This document shows, piece after piece, positions 48,320 through 63,300 of a stretch of 64,000 bases of DNA (position 1 is the first letter of the stretch; the number at the start of each line of letters is the position of its first letter). The position numbers and the translations under genes were made by a program. Under the pieces are notes generated by a model. It was not told where the DNA came from. It ran no database searches and saw nothing but the letters and a program-made list of their open reading frames with translations. The stretch lies in NCBI GenBank assembly GCA_002633005.1, contig NMRA01000323.1, positions 351,449 to 415,448 on the forward strand, in the 5' to 3' direction. Source of the stretch: Phoronis australis (Eukaryota > Phoronida > Phoronidae).

Positions 48320-51300
48320 CTGCAAAATGAAGGCAAAAATATGGAGCATGATGAGGTGAACATAGTCTTACTCAGTTGTAAATATGGAGCATCACGAGAT
48401 AAACAGAGTCTTACTTGATTGGAAAGAATCAACATTTACTTGACAAGATCTTATCACGAAACTGGCAAAATCATGATCCTCTTTTTTCTAGATTCATAGA
48501 GTAGCCCATGAGGCAACGTTAATATTATTCTGGTCTTGGATATGCTCTTACCAAATGAGTAAACATTTATTTAACAGCAGTCCAGTTGCGAATTAAAAAA
48601 ATTGAAAACAAATGGAATAATTTAATGTTTCTTGTCCGACCATAGATTCTGAAGTTATACAGCTTGTTGCTGTAAGATTACTGTGTCTAAACAATTTTCT
48701 AAATAACTTTATTATAGTTACTGGCAATGTCCTCATCTTTGACTGTGAAGGCTTCTGCACCAATGTGATTGGCGTAGTGGGCTGAGTAACCGACCTGCAA
48801 CACAGAGATATCACATGACAACACATCCGCTAAAAAGGGACATCACATGATAACACACCCGTCATCAAGGGACATCACATGATAACACGTCTACCATCAA
48901 GGGACATCACATGGTAACACGTCTACCATCAAGGGACATCACATGATAACAAGCCTACCATCAAGGGACATCACATGATAACACGTCTACCATCAAGGGA
49001 CAACACATGATAACACGTCTACCATCAAGGGACATCACATGGTAACACGTCTACCATCAAGGGACATCACATGGTAACACGTCTACCATCAAGGGACATC
49101 ACATGGTAACACATCTGCCATCAAGGACATCACATGGTAACACATCTGACATCAAGGGCCATCACATGAGAACACATCCGCATTAAAGGGATATCATATC
49201 AGAACATCCACAGCACATCATAGATATCAGATGACAAAACTTTATTTCCATGTCAGTCAGACATTTTACTTTAAACATAATAGCATCCCCTCTGAGTATG
49301 CTGCGACCATCAACTGAAAACCCGTTTCATGCCGCAATGTACTAACTACTGAAGCTTTAAGTTAAAGGCAAAACGTGTGAAAATTAACTGTCAGAGGCGA
49401 AGTCACGGTTTCAACTCACCCTCAGTTCCTGTTTGGCATCGATCTCACGCGTGGTCACAAAAAAGATATCTGTTCCCTGCTGGAACGCCACTAAGTTCTG
49501 GTCAGCATAGGAAGAGGCAGGCCGGACAAACATCATCCAATTACACGCATTCTCGTCAGACGCTTCGATGTAGTGGACACCGTCTTCTCGGTCAACCTGA
49601 CAAAGCAAAATACTAACACAGACTTGGCACAATGAAATCCTCTATTTCAATGGAAAATGGACAGAATTCAAGGAATCGGAGTTACCACTAAGGAGAACTC
49701 AACAGTTTTGACAATATCAAAGGCAGTCACAAGAAATCAATAGGCTTCCATGAAGTATTACAGTAACCACAGTTTGCTGGAGATTCTGACTTGTTATTTC
49801 AGTTACTCTGTGGATGAAGCCAAGAAGCTGACTGCCCTCTGTGGGCAACTGGCTAACTAGACAGTTGTCAGTGTACCTGAAGGATGAAGTCTCTCTTGGT
49901 CAACTGGTCCTTCGATTCTACCAATTCTGCCACATAGGGACCAAATTGAGTCAGTTCATGGATGGTCTTCTTGGCGAAAACTCCCAGATCTGAAGTCAAC
50001 ACAGTGTTGCTATTAAACAATGCTTTAAGAGCCTTGGCTAGTAACCCTAGTCATTAAGCGAGTAACACAAAATTATGTAGTTTTTTCAACATTAATTTCA
50101 AATTTGATCAATTATTATTGCAAATAGTCATTTTTCACATCAAATAATCAAAATTTTAATAAACAGAATGTTTTATGATAGCTTTGCCTGGCAAACAGGG
50201 CAAAATTAATACAGCTGTCCTCAATGTCGAATTCAGATTTTAATTCTGTTCCACATCCTAGCCGAGTCCTCTATTGGCTCTTACCAAATTTTAAGTTACA
50301 ATTCACAGGATTTTTTAAACAAAAAATAATCAAAGTTGTCTGAATTCGTCTGACTTCATCAGTTACACAGCTGGAAACCAAGTGAAAATATTACAGCACA
50401 TCATTTAAAAATCAGATGTCAGCTTTTTGCAGAAAATGTCTACCAAGAAGAGATCTTGTCAATTTTTTATTGAAAATTGTTAGACAAAGTATTGTAATTG
50501 CAAAACTTTCATCATTTTCACTTATAATTTTAAACATCCATGTTCTGTTTTTTGGTCTTGATGTCCGACCTTGAATTTTTGTGTTCCTCAATTAATATGC
50601 TCCAGGAGACTATACCACAGATCTCACCTGATCCCTCAGTTACTCTGAAGACAGTCAACTGGGCAGGCAGACTGGACCAGGCCCTGGACAGGACCACCTT
50701 GTCCGATATGTAGGTCACTGGATGTTCGGGGCACTCACTGGGGTAGACCTTCTGACATGGGTTACACCCTGCAAACGTGGAATATTGTAAGACATAAAGA
50801 TCAAATCCCACCACCTTGAAAACATGACATGTTGTTCTGATGAACTTCCGCAATAATTTTCAAATTAAAAAACAAAAAAACGAACAATCGCTTTGGTGGC
50901 CGCCATTTTGTTAGGATAGGCTATTAAGCTTCGGAGTATACTCTTGAAACACTCGTCTGTCACTCGCGTGATTTTGTGTGGTCTTGCTTTTCTTGCAACA
51001 AACTTGGTATACAGAATACTGCCCAGGTGAACCTGAGGCAAGGGGCCAGACAATCTCAACAGGACGGTTTTTCAGTGTTGTTACTGTCTTCTGTAGCAGT
51101 CACTGTAAAGTGTGATTGAGTAGGCGCTTGAAAAAGGACAGGCGACTGAAATATCCAGTTTTTAAAGTTGCGTCTCCACACTTTAATACAGTCTCCATAG
51201 AAGCTGTGCATGTACCAGGGTTTGCATTTATTGCTTTCTATATGATCCACAAAATTTGATGGGGTATGATTTCTCAAAATCTGAGTAAGAATAAGTCGGA

Positions 51301-54300
51301 GACCGGTTTTGTGAAGTGGACCAAATCAAAAGTGGCCGTTTTCTGACTGATGGAGTTGGCTTATTGCATGCTAAACAAAGAACGCAGTCATTTAACTTAA
51401 CACACACAAACAAGTCAAACTGATCTAAAATGAAAGACCAAGTCTGATCCAATGCTCTGGTAAAGATGATCCGAGTCCACAACAAGATGAGCCTATCTGT
51501 TCTGATTAAGACGTTGACAGTCTTATTAACCTTGTGAAAGAAAGTCGTAGATTTACAACTAAAATTTAGTTATGTCACTCACAGGCTAGCTATAAAATCA
51601 TTAAAATAATCTGTCTTCCTACAGTCTGCACCTAAGGTGATAATACTTACACATCATTGATGGGTTGTAAGGTGTCGGCACATACTTGGCTCTGGCGACA
51701 GTTTCGGCGCCATCTACAGTCAGCGACGACATGCGAGTAGATCTCCGCTTTGACTGAAAAGCATTCCATTCGAGTCATGTAGTCACAAGTACATGCCAAC
51801 AATCTACAGCACTCCCTACTCTCTCAATCTCTTTTTAAAGTATGACAACACATGGTAGAAAAAGTACAGTTTTGTCGCAAATCATTAAAAAATGAGACAA
51901 ATTTACACTTCATAACTTCGTCATTTTTCACATATTTGATTAACTGACTGCATTTTTTGTTTGATAGTTTCACAGATACTTGCTCATATTCTCTTTACAG
52001 CTTCCGGACATCAGGTGTACAACTGTTATGATTCACAATAAAGATGAATGAGAAAAAAATAAACTAAGTTCATAGCAGCTTTGTTTTGAGAGCACGTCTC
52101 AACATTGCGCACATAGTAAAATGAAAATGCTAGAAACAAAATAAGCAGGAGAATAGCCATACCAGTGTTTTCAATCAAGTTTGTGTTCAAGAGGGTTTGC
52201 CACCAAACTATATTGACTTTTCTTTATGAGCACATTCGCCACTAAATTTCCTTGAAAAGGGCCTTAGGATACCACAAATCACATCATTCAGTAATGCCAG
52301 ACTTTGTCTTCCTAAAATGAAACAATCATTACATAAAACGATCTAATACATACCCGGCTTCTAGCCAGAGAAGAGCCATTATCAGCAAACAGGGGCAAGG
52401 TTAAACTTGACTGCGAGTCGTCATCTCTGGAGTCTTGAACGCCTGAAATTGCAAAGACTAAAATACGTGAAAACCCACAACAAGAGGCAAAAAGTGCAGA
52501 GCTTGACATAAGTGAGCAAATGCTAAAAAACGAGTGGAAAAAAAGGTAAAAAAAGTGTGCAAAATCGAGCCCACTCATATCACTTGTACTGACGTTGAGC
52601 AGACGTTGAGCTGCTTTCTTCTTGTTGTTATTTTTCTTTTCTTTGGTCGCCATTTTGTATGAGCCCAAATCCGCGAATACGAGTGGCCCATATGCCATCA
52701 GTAATATTTTGAGTGGGCATTTTTTGCCTGTGTCGAGCGTCTGTGAAAAAAAACTGCTTCCAATTAACCAAAGGTCAAATGCCATGAGCACAGAACGTTT
52801 CTATAGAATTCTAGAAAATATCCCATCTTAATTAAAATTGGTCTTGATCTTCAGGACCGGCATGAGGTGCTGAATCGGCTGCCAATGAAAATTATGGGCA
52901 TACCTTAAATCAAATGTGCGTTTAGCACAAAGCTTTAGAAATTGCGGAATTACTAGCGAGGATAAAAGCGAAGTATGGCTCCGAATACTGGACACTCACC
53001 ATTTTCCAAGCTATCGTCCACTGTTCCACTGGTGGATGGCTCCTGAGGCTCAATCAATGCCATGCCAGATGACACATTCACCAGTTGGCTGGCACTAGTA
53101 TTACCACCAACACTACCTCCACTGGTATCCATGGCAACACCAATCTGTTGACTGCTGGAGATGCCAGCATCTACCTCCATTGCCAGCTGCAGAGGGTTCA
53201 GCCCTGATGTTGACGGCAGAGGCACGGATGTCGATGCTATATTGACGGCAGCCAAATTAGACGGAGGCATGACCCGCGGAGCAGGCATGGGTTCGGGAAC
53301 TAAGACTGTTGAGCTTGGCCCCGAGTCAACACCCGAGTCGGACGTCTCCAGCGATAGGTCAGGATCACTGCTCACTACAAGGCAGAGGTTCATATTACAT
53401 CACAGAGACTGTAGCAACAAACTTGATTCCAAGCACTGAGGTACTTTCATCACCAGTGGCTCTTTGGTATCCACTGCCCTGCACTGTTCCAGTCATATGG
53501 GATATGTGTGTGATTATCTTTTCACACCACAGGGGCAATGTGAAACCAAAACACCGATTCACAATAATTCAAATTTGCTACGAACCTGCATTCCATCAAT
53601 GAAACTAACTTTTCATTACGACCATTTACTCAATCTTAATACAACCGAAGAGTGGTTTCTGGGTTCAGAAAAGAAATGGAAGATTATTATTGCTATAGAC
53701 CATGACCCGGATTGACAAGAGGCTGGTCTCAAGCAATGAAAAGTTGTCAGAACTTTACAAGCCAAGAAATCACATCTGATTTGACTAAGAAACCATTCGA
53801 GACCAATGTCCCATCGGTAAGTGGTCTAAATCAAAAGTTGGTTTTCGTGCTGGAAGTCAGATTCTGTAGCTTGCACATACAGCATTAAAAAGCATTAACG
53901 CAAGAGAGTTCCCATTACTTTCAACCAATGAAACACACGGCTTCCTTCCATAGGGCCAGCCTGGATTACACTGCGACACTCAAATCTTGCTGTATTTATC
54001 CGCAAACATTCGTCAGGCACATTTGCTGCCTCGTTTTCGTGCCATTGGAGTTACACAAGCATGTTGTTTGCTGTTGTTAGATTCTTTGCAAGTTTTTCTA
54101 AGGGACATTACTCTATTCATCCTTACTGCTGTGCTGTGATATGCAACTCCCGACGTGAAAAGTTCGAGAACAGTACAAATACCAGAGGATGCATGATTTT
54201 AAGTTCTTCACCTTCCCTGCCCAATGTCAATTAGAGACAAGAAAATGCGAAGCGAGTTCCTCGGGTTAATTTTGAACCAAGCATAATTCCCTTTCTTGAA

Positions 54301-57300
54301 GGTATCTGCTCAATTCCTATACTTTTGAACGGCTGAAATCGGGAACATTTCCACGGCCCCTCGCTGATTTATGACATGTCTTCTGCAAAAATTTGACAGA
54401 GTTCCAAAATGAGGTCACAGGCTTTCTTATCTCTGCGACAAAGGAGAGTTCTATCCTCGTGTAATCCGGGACGGCCCTATTGTTGATATTTACAGATTTG
54501 AGTCTGTTTACACTTTTTATCAAATCGCCTGCGAAACTCAAAATGATGCCTTCATTTCTCTCCTATATTCACCTTAAACAAATAATGCTACAATTAATTG
54601 CTAGCACATACAGTGCTGAGAAGACAGGACATACATGTATGAATCTGTATTATTTGTTAATACTTAACAACAGGTGGCACTTGAGAAATAATGACGTTAC
54701 CTGAAAATGACATGCATCACGGAATTCACACAAGGCCCTTATCTCACAAACAATAGCATCAGGGCTTGGAATGAACAGTGACAAAAAAGGAAATTTTTCC
54801 AGGAGATATATCGTTCCACAAATAAATAACCTTGTGTAATTGAAATATTTTATGAGCTGTAAAATTTAACTGAAATGAACACTGCATGGCATTGAATAAA
54901 GTCAAACTAATGATAAAAGAGATGAAAGAAGAGGGAACTGGAAATCAAATAAGAAGAAAATGAGAAAATCCTCTTAAAAGAGGAAAAATTCCAAGCCCTG
55001 CCTCATGCAGATTTCAACAACTCTTGACTCTCATTTTATCCAGGTGAAAAAGAGAACCGATCCTCATCAGTGCCACCTAGTGAATAATCAGTCTCCCAAT
55101 AATGCAATGAACAAAATGAAAAAAACACTTGTCTGAGAGAATGTTGAACTGCGCAAAGACATGGCAGTTCCAAAACAGTCCATGACTTGTACTTCTTTTG
55201 CATGACTTTGGCATGCTACATCTTACTACGGACACTGTTCCAAACTATACTAAGACATAACTGTTGTTCCCACTTTTAAGTACACTAGCAAATTAATGGC
55301 CTGCGAAAATCTCCAAAACCTAACAAAGTACAAGCTATTTGTTCGTGGCTCAAGTTTCTATGTCTAACTAGACTAACGAAATAGCACAAAGTCTTACGTG
55401 TTTGTTCTATATCTTCATCTTGTGTGGTGTCAGGTTCATTTGAAGAATACTCCTACAAATGGAAGTAGAAGGCATAGAAAACACAACCGAGACAAAAGCC
55501 AGGTTTTTGCCATTACTGATGCAGTAAATTACAGTACAAGACAAAGTAATAGACAAAATACTACTTTCCAAAAATTATGTCTAAAACAGCAAAAATTGGT
55601 AATAACCATTCATTAAGGCAGTAAAATTCGAATTACAAAATGGCTTAGCCACCTTACTATACAGCCTTCAGTGTCCAGGTCTGTTTTTACACATCACGTC
55701 ACTTCCATGCCTTGGTATTGAAGTCATCTCCAACGACATTACAGCTTCGGCCAACCCCATCCTTCAGTTTACCTTACCACTGTTATCTTTCATCACAGAT
55801 CACCATCAGTGACACTGTTGAACTACCTATGATACTATTCTGTTCAGTCTCACTGCTTATAAGGGGAAGGCGAACTTGTTCGTCCAGAGTCTGGAGTCCC
55901 CTGGGGGTCAGCCATTTTCATGAAGGAGAACTATCTATCCCCCAGGACTTCTATAAATCATTATTACACACAGTGTCATCTTGACTACGTTGCGACAGGT
56001 CTGCACAAACTGTCACAATTTAAGGGTTACAACAGTTTGTGCAAACCCACAAATTGTCGCATTTTATACTTCGAAGCGCACACTGCAACAGTTTGCAGTC
56101 AATCACTGCCTGTCGTCATTCGCCATGAAAACCGAACATACCTGATGGATGGGATGTATTCTGTTGCCAGCGGCAATGGACGAGATAACACCCTCCTGCG
56201 GAATTGATGAGTGACTGACCAAGGGTATTGCCTCTGATGAGCCTGTTTCATTTTGGTTGCTGTACAACTGGACATTGTCCACAGACGAGCTGGACATTAC
56301 TGACGTCGTAGCCTGGGACAGGGCATAGGACCGAGCTCGGTTATCCTAGCAGCAGATACAGGAATTCATAAAATTCCAACCACAAAATACAAACAAGTTA
56401 CAATTAATACAATTGATACAGTGTATGCAGTTGCAATTTTTTTTCAACTAACTTTCAAATTAAAGAATGTCTGGAAAGCTATAGGCAAACTAAACAGGCT
56501 ATGTAGAGTAAGATGAGTTAGTTTTTTCCACGGCACCTGCAAGTCACGTAGTTCATTTTGGCACTAAAGTTTTCAACATAATGATTTACTTTTACTTATA
56601 TCACACTTTCTGGTAGTTCTTGTATTTGAACAGTCATGTTACTTCATGAACAATTCAAACAATATAGTAAAATGTTAAAATACATCGTTTTAATAAGTCG
56701 AAGGATATCTCGAAGCAAGCACGTTATATTAATAGCAAAGCATGAAAAGTTAAAACCAGTTACCATAGTGAAAGGATGGGAGTGTGTATCGGCCGCAGTG
56801 GAACTGCGTGGCGCATTCACCACATTGTAGTGGTGATGTGCCATGCTGACAGGTGGCGCCACCACAGCAACATAATTACCCTGAAGAGAAATGAAAGAGC
56901 ACACGAAAATGTTAAGCAAGCATGATGTTTTCATACAATAATGCACCGCCACAACCATGAAACTTGACCTCTTTACCCCGGTAACTCTAACTAAATGAAT
57001 TAAAAGTACTGAGCAAGAAAAGTGGAGAATTCAAGACAGCTGAACACAAAGCGCACAATCAACCATGTCTCCTACACTTGAATCTGCATTTTGGTCTGTT
57101 TAGATGGCTGAAAATGACTTAGGCCTACAGTAGATCTCGCAATATCCTTTACCATGATAGGATTCTATTTCCGTTACCAACGCAAGTCACATTCGCCATT
57201 TTCAAATTTGCAATTTTAGTGTTGGCCCATTCCAATAAACTCTGGAAGAGTTCTGTGTTTGACCAGTGGTCCCGATGGTTCAATGGCTAAAGCGTCTGCA

Positions 57301-60300
57301 CGGATTGGAGAAGGTCCTGTGTTCGAGTCCCGGTCAGGGCAGAAATCTTTTTGGACTTACGCTCATTATGTTCGACAAGTGAAGTGGCCAATACTTGGCG
57401 TGCAGACCAGACTTAAAATGTTTGTAAACTCTGGAAGTTTTCTCTAGTCTCTGGTGAATTCCATATTCTTGTTGGCAACAGAAAAAGAATCATATTGCAG
57501 TAGGGAATCTTACAAGGCCAATTTTATGAGAATAAAAGGCTAAAATTTGAGTTTTGTTTTGGCCAGGGAGAATGCAGCTTTATAGTATAACCATAAGACC
57601 TGCAGTTGTGCATTCGTTCTTAAGTTTGTTGCAATGTTTAGTAAGATTTAATTGCAAAAGAACTATTGGATACGGAATTTTGCAAATGACTACGGCTGGG
57701 ATTGATGTGAAGAATAGAATCATTTGGTCCGCAGCTGAGCTGTGTGTGTGTAGGGCAGCTATTAATCTCAAATAAGGCTGGACACGCATAATATTAACTT
57801 CTTTTTATTAGCTTCTCAATTGCAAACAACTTCTATGGTTGAACGAGGAATTCTACTTGAGCAATTTGGCAATGAACTGACAAGTCTTTATCGATAACAA
57901 AGTATTGAAAGTCCTTTGCCAAGCCCTGTGAGCACATTTTAAAGAACCAAGCTCCTAATTTTAACATTTTCGACTAGTCTCCAGCATGTCACTATGACAT
58001 TTTCAATGGTGACATCATTTGAAGTTGTAATTTTCATAAAGGAAACAAAAATAAAATTCAAATCATCTATCTACTCAGCAAACAACTAAACTGAAGAAAA
58101 ACAAGCCACAATCGAACAGGCATGAGTGAGGAACCCAGTACAGGTAAAAATTGACCTTGAGATGATGATCATGGAAAAGATGGGAATTAAATGTGAACAC
58201 AATAGTCCACTGAATTCATTCCCGCTGCTTAGACTGCTTGGTCACCTAGGTAATCCTTTATGACACCTCATTACGTCACCAACGATAATGTGCCTGTTGA
58301 CTGTTGGCAGCCCAGTCAGATGGCTATTTTGTTGGCAGAGAATGGGGTAATTGAAACGTGCTCTTCAGTTGACAAAGTTAAATGGGTTTCAGCTAGAATT
58401 TTCACCTGCACTAGGTCCCTCACACAGTTGTATGGACTAGTACCTTTCTTACATTTTAAGTGGATGAGGATGGCGCTCAACCAGGAGAATCAAAACTAGG
58501 ACTTGTATGATTTTTGGAAAACTCATAATTTGCATAAAACAAAAGCAAATTGATATTTTGGGAAACTACAATGGTTTACCCTGTTTTGAGATGTCATCTC
58601 GGTAATTTCCACCAAATGAAATTTGGACGTGTTAATGTCATTGTTTTTTATGCTAAATAAAATTTTACTGAAAGGACATGATCATTTGTTGACCAAGCAA
58701 TGACAGGTTGGTATAAAGGCTACAAGATTCCTTACTTCCCAAAATGAATGAATGAGCAGCAAACAGGGTCGTGCCGCACTAAGACTTGTTTGCGTGACTT
58801 TCCTGGTACCCCCTTCAGTTGTCATTCTCTGTGGTGGCATTACTGCGTCATTTCATTTCCACTTGAGAATTTAGCAAGTATGTTTCGAAATATCGTGTAC
58901 CTTTTAATCATTTCTCTTGGTCAGTTACTTAATTTTTCATTGAGTGTAGAGTTTCATTCCGAACACAGGAACGAAATGGAATAAAGACGAAATAAGTTGT
59001 GTGCTTAATCAGTTCTGTATATCGGAAAACTTGCTCTCAAAGTACAGCCACTTCCAGATATCATTATTATTTTACTTTTACATTACCAATGTCAATATTC
59101 TTGGATATATTTTGCAAAACTAATACAATGACTTGTCAGTAAGGTCCAACAAAAGGTTAACCCACCTCTCTACCACAAAGCCCATCACCTGCACCTGAGC
59201 TTACCTGTCCAACAGATGAGGGTAGGTCCACCGGCATTGCCTGTGTGCCATCTGAAGATGAGATGCCATCATAACGAACTGGCTGGTACAGACCTGCCTG
59301 GTTGACAAGCAGTTGGAAACCATGGTAACCATTGTCCAATGATTGAGTGGCAGGATACTGTGAAAATAATAAACCAACTGAAGAACATAGTTTTCCCTGA
59401 GACAGAACAGTAGGTGTTTCTATTGTTTGTCAAGTATAGCGATTTTCTGTGAAATGGCTATAGTATTCACAAAAGTCTCAAAAATCAAAATATCCCCTAC
59501 TCAAGTGGTAAGACAAAAAGAATGACAAAATTTTTGCATTTCAGGGCTCAGATTTTGTTTAATAATTTCGCCATGCACACACCTGAGCATGAGTTCAGAC
59601 TGCCACAGGAAGTACACAAGCATATAGGAGTGAGAATAGATCAGAAAAAATTAAAAGGACCCATTTTTGAGTCATGAACAGGTATAAGGTGTGTCGATTA
59701 TCTGCTTGTCTCCGGAGTTGAGCCAGTGCGGGATAATGGTCGCAAAGGAAAATTGGTCGCTACGGAGCATGCAGGAGCAGACGCTGCTAATTTTCCATTC
59801 GACCAAACAGAAAAAATATGGGAGACATTTGCTGAGTTTGCTCGTAATTCACTTCAAGTATCCCAGTTACGTCATTTTTGGCTCTGTCAGGGCCATTCAT
59901 AAGGGTGCAGGACTTTCGCACACCCCTCCCTCTCCTTTTGGCAACCTTAGTTTTTACAGAGTTGACGTTATGATAGTGCCCAGCATTTAATTTTTTCATT
60001 TGAAAATTGACATGCACCCATGACTGCACTGCAAACGTTATTCTTTTGGAGTATTTGTTAGTACCGTGTAACATATAGAATAACAAGGCCACTAGGGGGC
60101 GTCAGGTGTGTCTGATATATGCCAAGCACTGTCGTCTTGTTGATAGAAACTCAGGGCTCGACATAACGAGCTGCAGGTCGCATTTGCGACCTGAAATTTG
60201 GAAATGCGAGCTGAGATTTTTGTCAGCTCGTATCAAGTCGCAAAATGCGACCTGGAATTTCCAACGAATGCGAGCTGAGTTTTTACATTTCTCAACAGAT

Positions 60301-63300
60301 ACCTGGCAAATACAAAGCAGCTCTTGTTAATCCGACCGTTATTTGGTCGCTGCCAAATCCAAGTTCAAAACAACACTAACGGGGACAGCCCTCCCGATGA
60401 CTTGTAAGCAAGTCGCGTGAACATGGGATATGCAGTATCGATCTTCGACGCGTATCATTGGCTAACTCTTTCGGCCACTTTTGTAAATTCCCGGATTCGC
60501 CGAAGAAAGTTTCGGGCCACTGCTTAACAGGTGATAAAACTTCACAAAACAACGGTGTTTCTACTAATTCTTAAGCGATTAACTTACCAAACTTTGTGGT
60601 GGACAAAAATGTTTATGTTTCACATAAGATATCCTTATTACATGTACCAAATATCCACGACAATATCCCTGATACCGCACTGCGGCACCGTTAGCGCGCA
60701 AGCGGCCCCGGCACACAATCGTGACTTAGACTGAGATGTGCTTCTGCTTTTTATCGTATTAGACAGCCAAAGTGAAAATGACAACCTTATTAATCGCCAA
60801 ACGACGGTCACGTCTTTACTTCCACTGGCCAAGAAATTGTCTAACCCCTTACTTGTTTCTGGGGCTACCTGCGCGAAATATGATTTGTCTTTCACCCGTT
60901 CGTTGCCAACGTAAAGTGTAGGCATACTCCAGCGATTCAAGTGCGTGAACTCACGCGCGCGCACCACTTCAAAGAACAGCGACTGCCCTAAATGAAGAGT
61001 ATACCGGCTTGGCTCTGGTTTATTTGAAAATAAACTCAGATTCCCAGCGGTTATAAAAGACCCGATGTACCGGGACCGATATAACCCCGAGAACTGACGT
61101 TTTCCTGCTCCGATGTTTCCCGAGGTCGATGTTCTGTAAATCCTGTATTCTATGCCCGTAGCCAGTTATTGCAACTAAACTGGCACTAGATGCGAAATTG
61201 TGGTTCAAGTTAGCGAACGTTTCATTCTTCTTTTTATACACCCCCCCCCTCCGGCAACTTTTCGCTCCCCGAACCACCGTCGCCGTAAAATGTTCAGACT
61301 CCTATAGAAACAACCTTGTTCCGGCTGAAGCGGGCAGTTAAAAACAAAATCATTCCGGGTGGCTAAAAAGGGTACAATGTAGGTGGTAACGATATCCAGA
61401 AGTCACCCCTACGAGATGGAGTTTGCCTCGCAAAATCGTATTATTATAACGTTTCTTACCATTGCAGCGTTTTAATATCTTATTACCGCAAACACTGAGG
61501 TTAACGACTATGCTCACGCACAAGCTTACTCCCTACCTTTAAAGTGTTTCATAATAAGCGCCCACTGATCTATTAAAAGTACCCCCTTAATTTTTTTTTG
61601 AGAATTTCCAATGAAGCGCCCATGGTTCAAGCTAGCGCTCATCATAGCGCACTACAAACGACCGCGTGTGATTTAAAATTGTCACGCAGCTTATATGGTG
61701 TGTCACTTTCATTTTACACAACTTCAGTTTTCAAAAACGTCTTTTCACAATATGTAAAAACCAAATCCTGGCTTTGTTTTATGCCTCGGAAAGAAAGTTA
61801 ACACTAGTGACATGCGTGTCGTTTTGTGACTGACCTATTTTTCCCGTACTTGGAAGGTATTGCGGAGCAAACTCGCCATTACCCGAGTTAGTTTGAATCG
61901 TTAACGACTTTGATGACAACCAGTTGCAGGCCAGATCTAAAAATATCCCGGATACTTTTTCAAGGGGCATTTTCTCCCTTTTCATATCGCAAGTTTAGCT
62001 ACTCGAATGCACAAGTCAGTTAGAGAGCACTGATTCAACTTTCACGTCGGCAACTTGCCTTGCGCTCTAGAGTCTTTCAATGGCGGTCGTGAAGAACAGT
62101 AAGGCACCTGCATGAATGAAGACAATTTTGAGATCCGAAATTTGTGAGTATTTAACGCTGCAAGTAAGAGCAATTTCTCGATGATCTAAAAAATCTATTT
62201 TGGCGCGTAAAAATGGCGGGAAAATTTTGCGACCTGGCATTTACGAATGCGAGCTGGATTTTGAAAATGCGACCTGGGATTTTGGCTAGGTCGCAAAATG
62301 CGACCTGGCGATTTTAATAACGTCGAGCCCTGAAACTTATTTGTCAAATTTTGTGAACATTCATAAACAACTAGGAACTTGTAGATATAGAGTCATGCGT
62401 AAAAAATCTAAATTGCAACTATGGGATGCCACAGTGGTTGGACTCATCCTGATATCTGTCATTTTCTCTTCAGTCGGAATATATTTCAAATTTTCTGAAG
62501 ATCTGTCACAGAACTTGGTATGAATTGCAGCACAGGCAAAAATAATAATTCGGCTCTAGGGGACGCCACTGTAGTTGAACCAATTGAGAAATCTATGTCA
62601 GACACGATAGTCTCAATAGGAATACATACCTTCAGACTGTAAAATTTCATTAGAACCTTTCACGTACTTTTAATTGGGGGATAGAGAGGTAGACAACAAA
62701 AAATTGATGCCAAAATAATAAAAAAAGACTGCTAGCAGGCCCTGAATAGGTTCAATAAATCAAAATATTGCAACATAATATTATTTCCTTAATAAACTTA
62801 GGGCAGAGTATAGGCCAGGATTTTGGTCTTCAGACATCCGCACCCTCAAACTGCTAAATGGAATCTGACCCCCCCCCCCTGGTCATAGCCCCCTTGGCCA
62901 CCCTGTAAATCTGCCACTGCAAGTACAGGTGCTGCATGAAAAGGTCCCCATTAAACATCAATAATATTACAAATTCAGCATAGTTTACTCTCCGTTTATC
63001 AACGCTAAATTACTATAGACACACTGTACAATGTCGTCGCAAATAGTTGCTTATATTTTGCCAAAATAATCACCAATCCAATTAGAAATAAGTTTTATGC
63101 CAGTTAGCACAAGTAATTAATGTTCTCAAATACATACTTAATAGCTAACTCATCATGTGGAGCAATATAGTATACGAAGTAACTCACCTGAGGATACAAA
63201 CTATGGGAAGGACTGACCACTGGGTAGTTGGCTGTCTGACCAGCAGCACTGGACGTGCTTGGTAGGTTAGACTCTGCCACTTCCTGTACTGGCCATCGGT

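Noticed and set aside
48811-49210. Regularly spaced 32-bp repeats as a possible CRISPR array
   Set aside because: The units are directly adjacent with no unique spacers, lie in an animal intron and vary gradually; this is a minisatellite.
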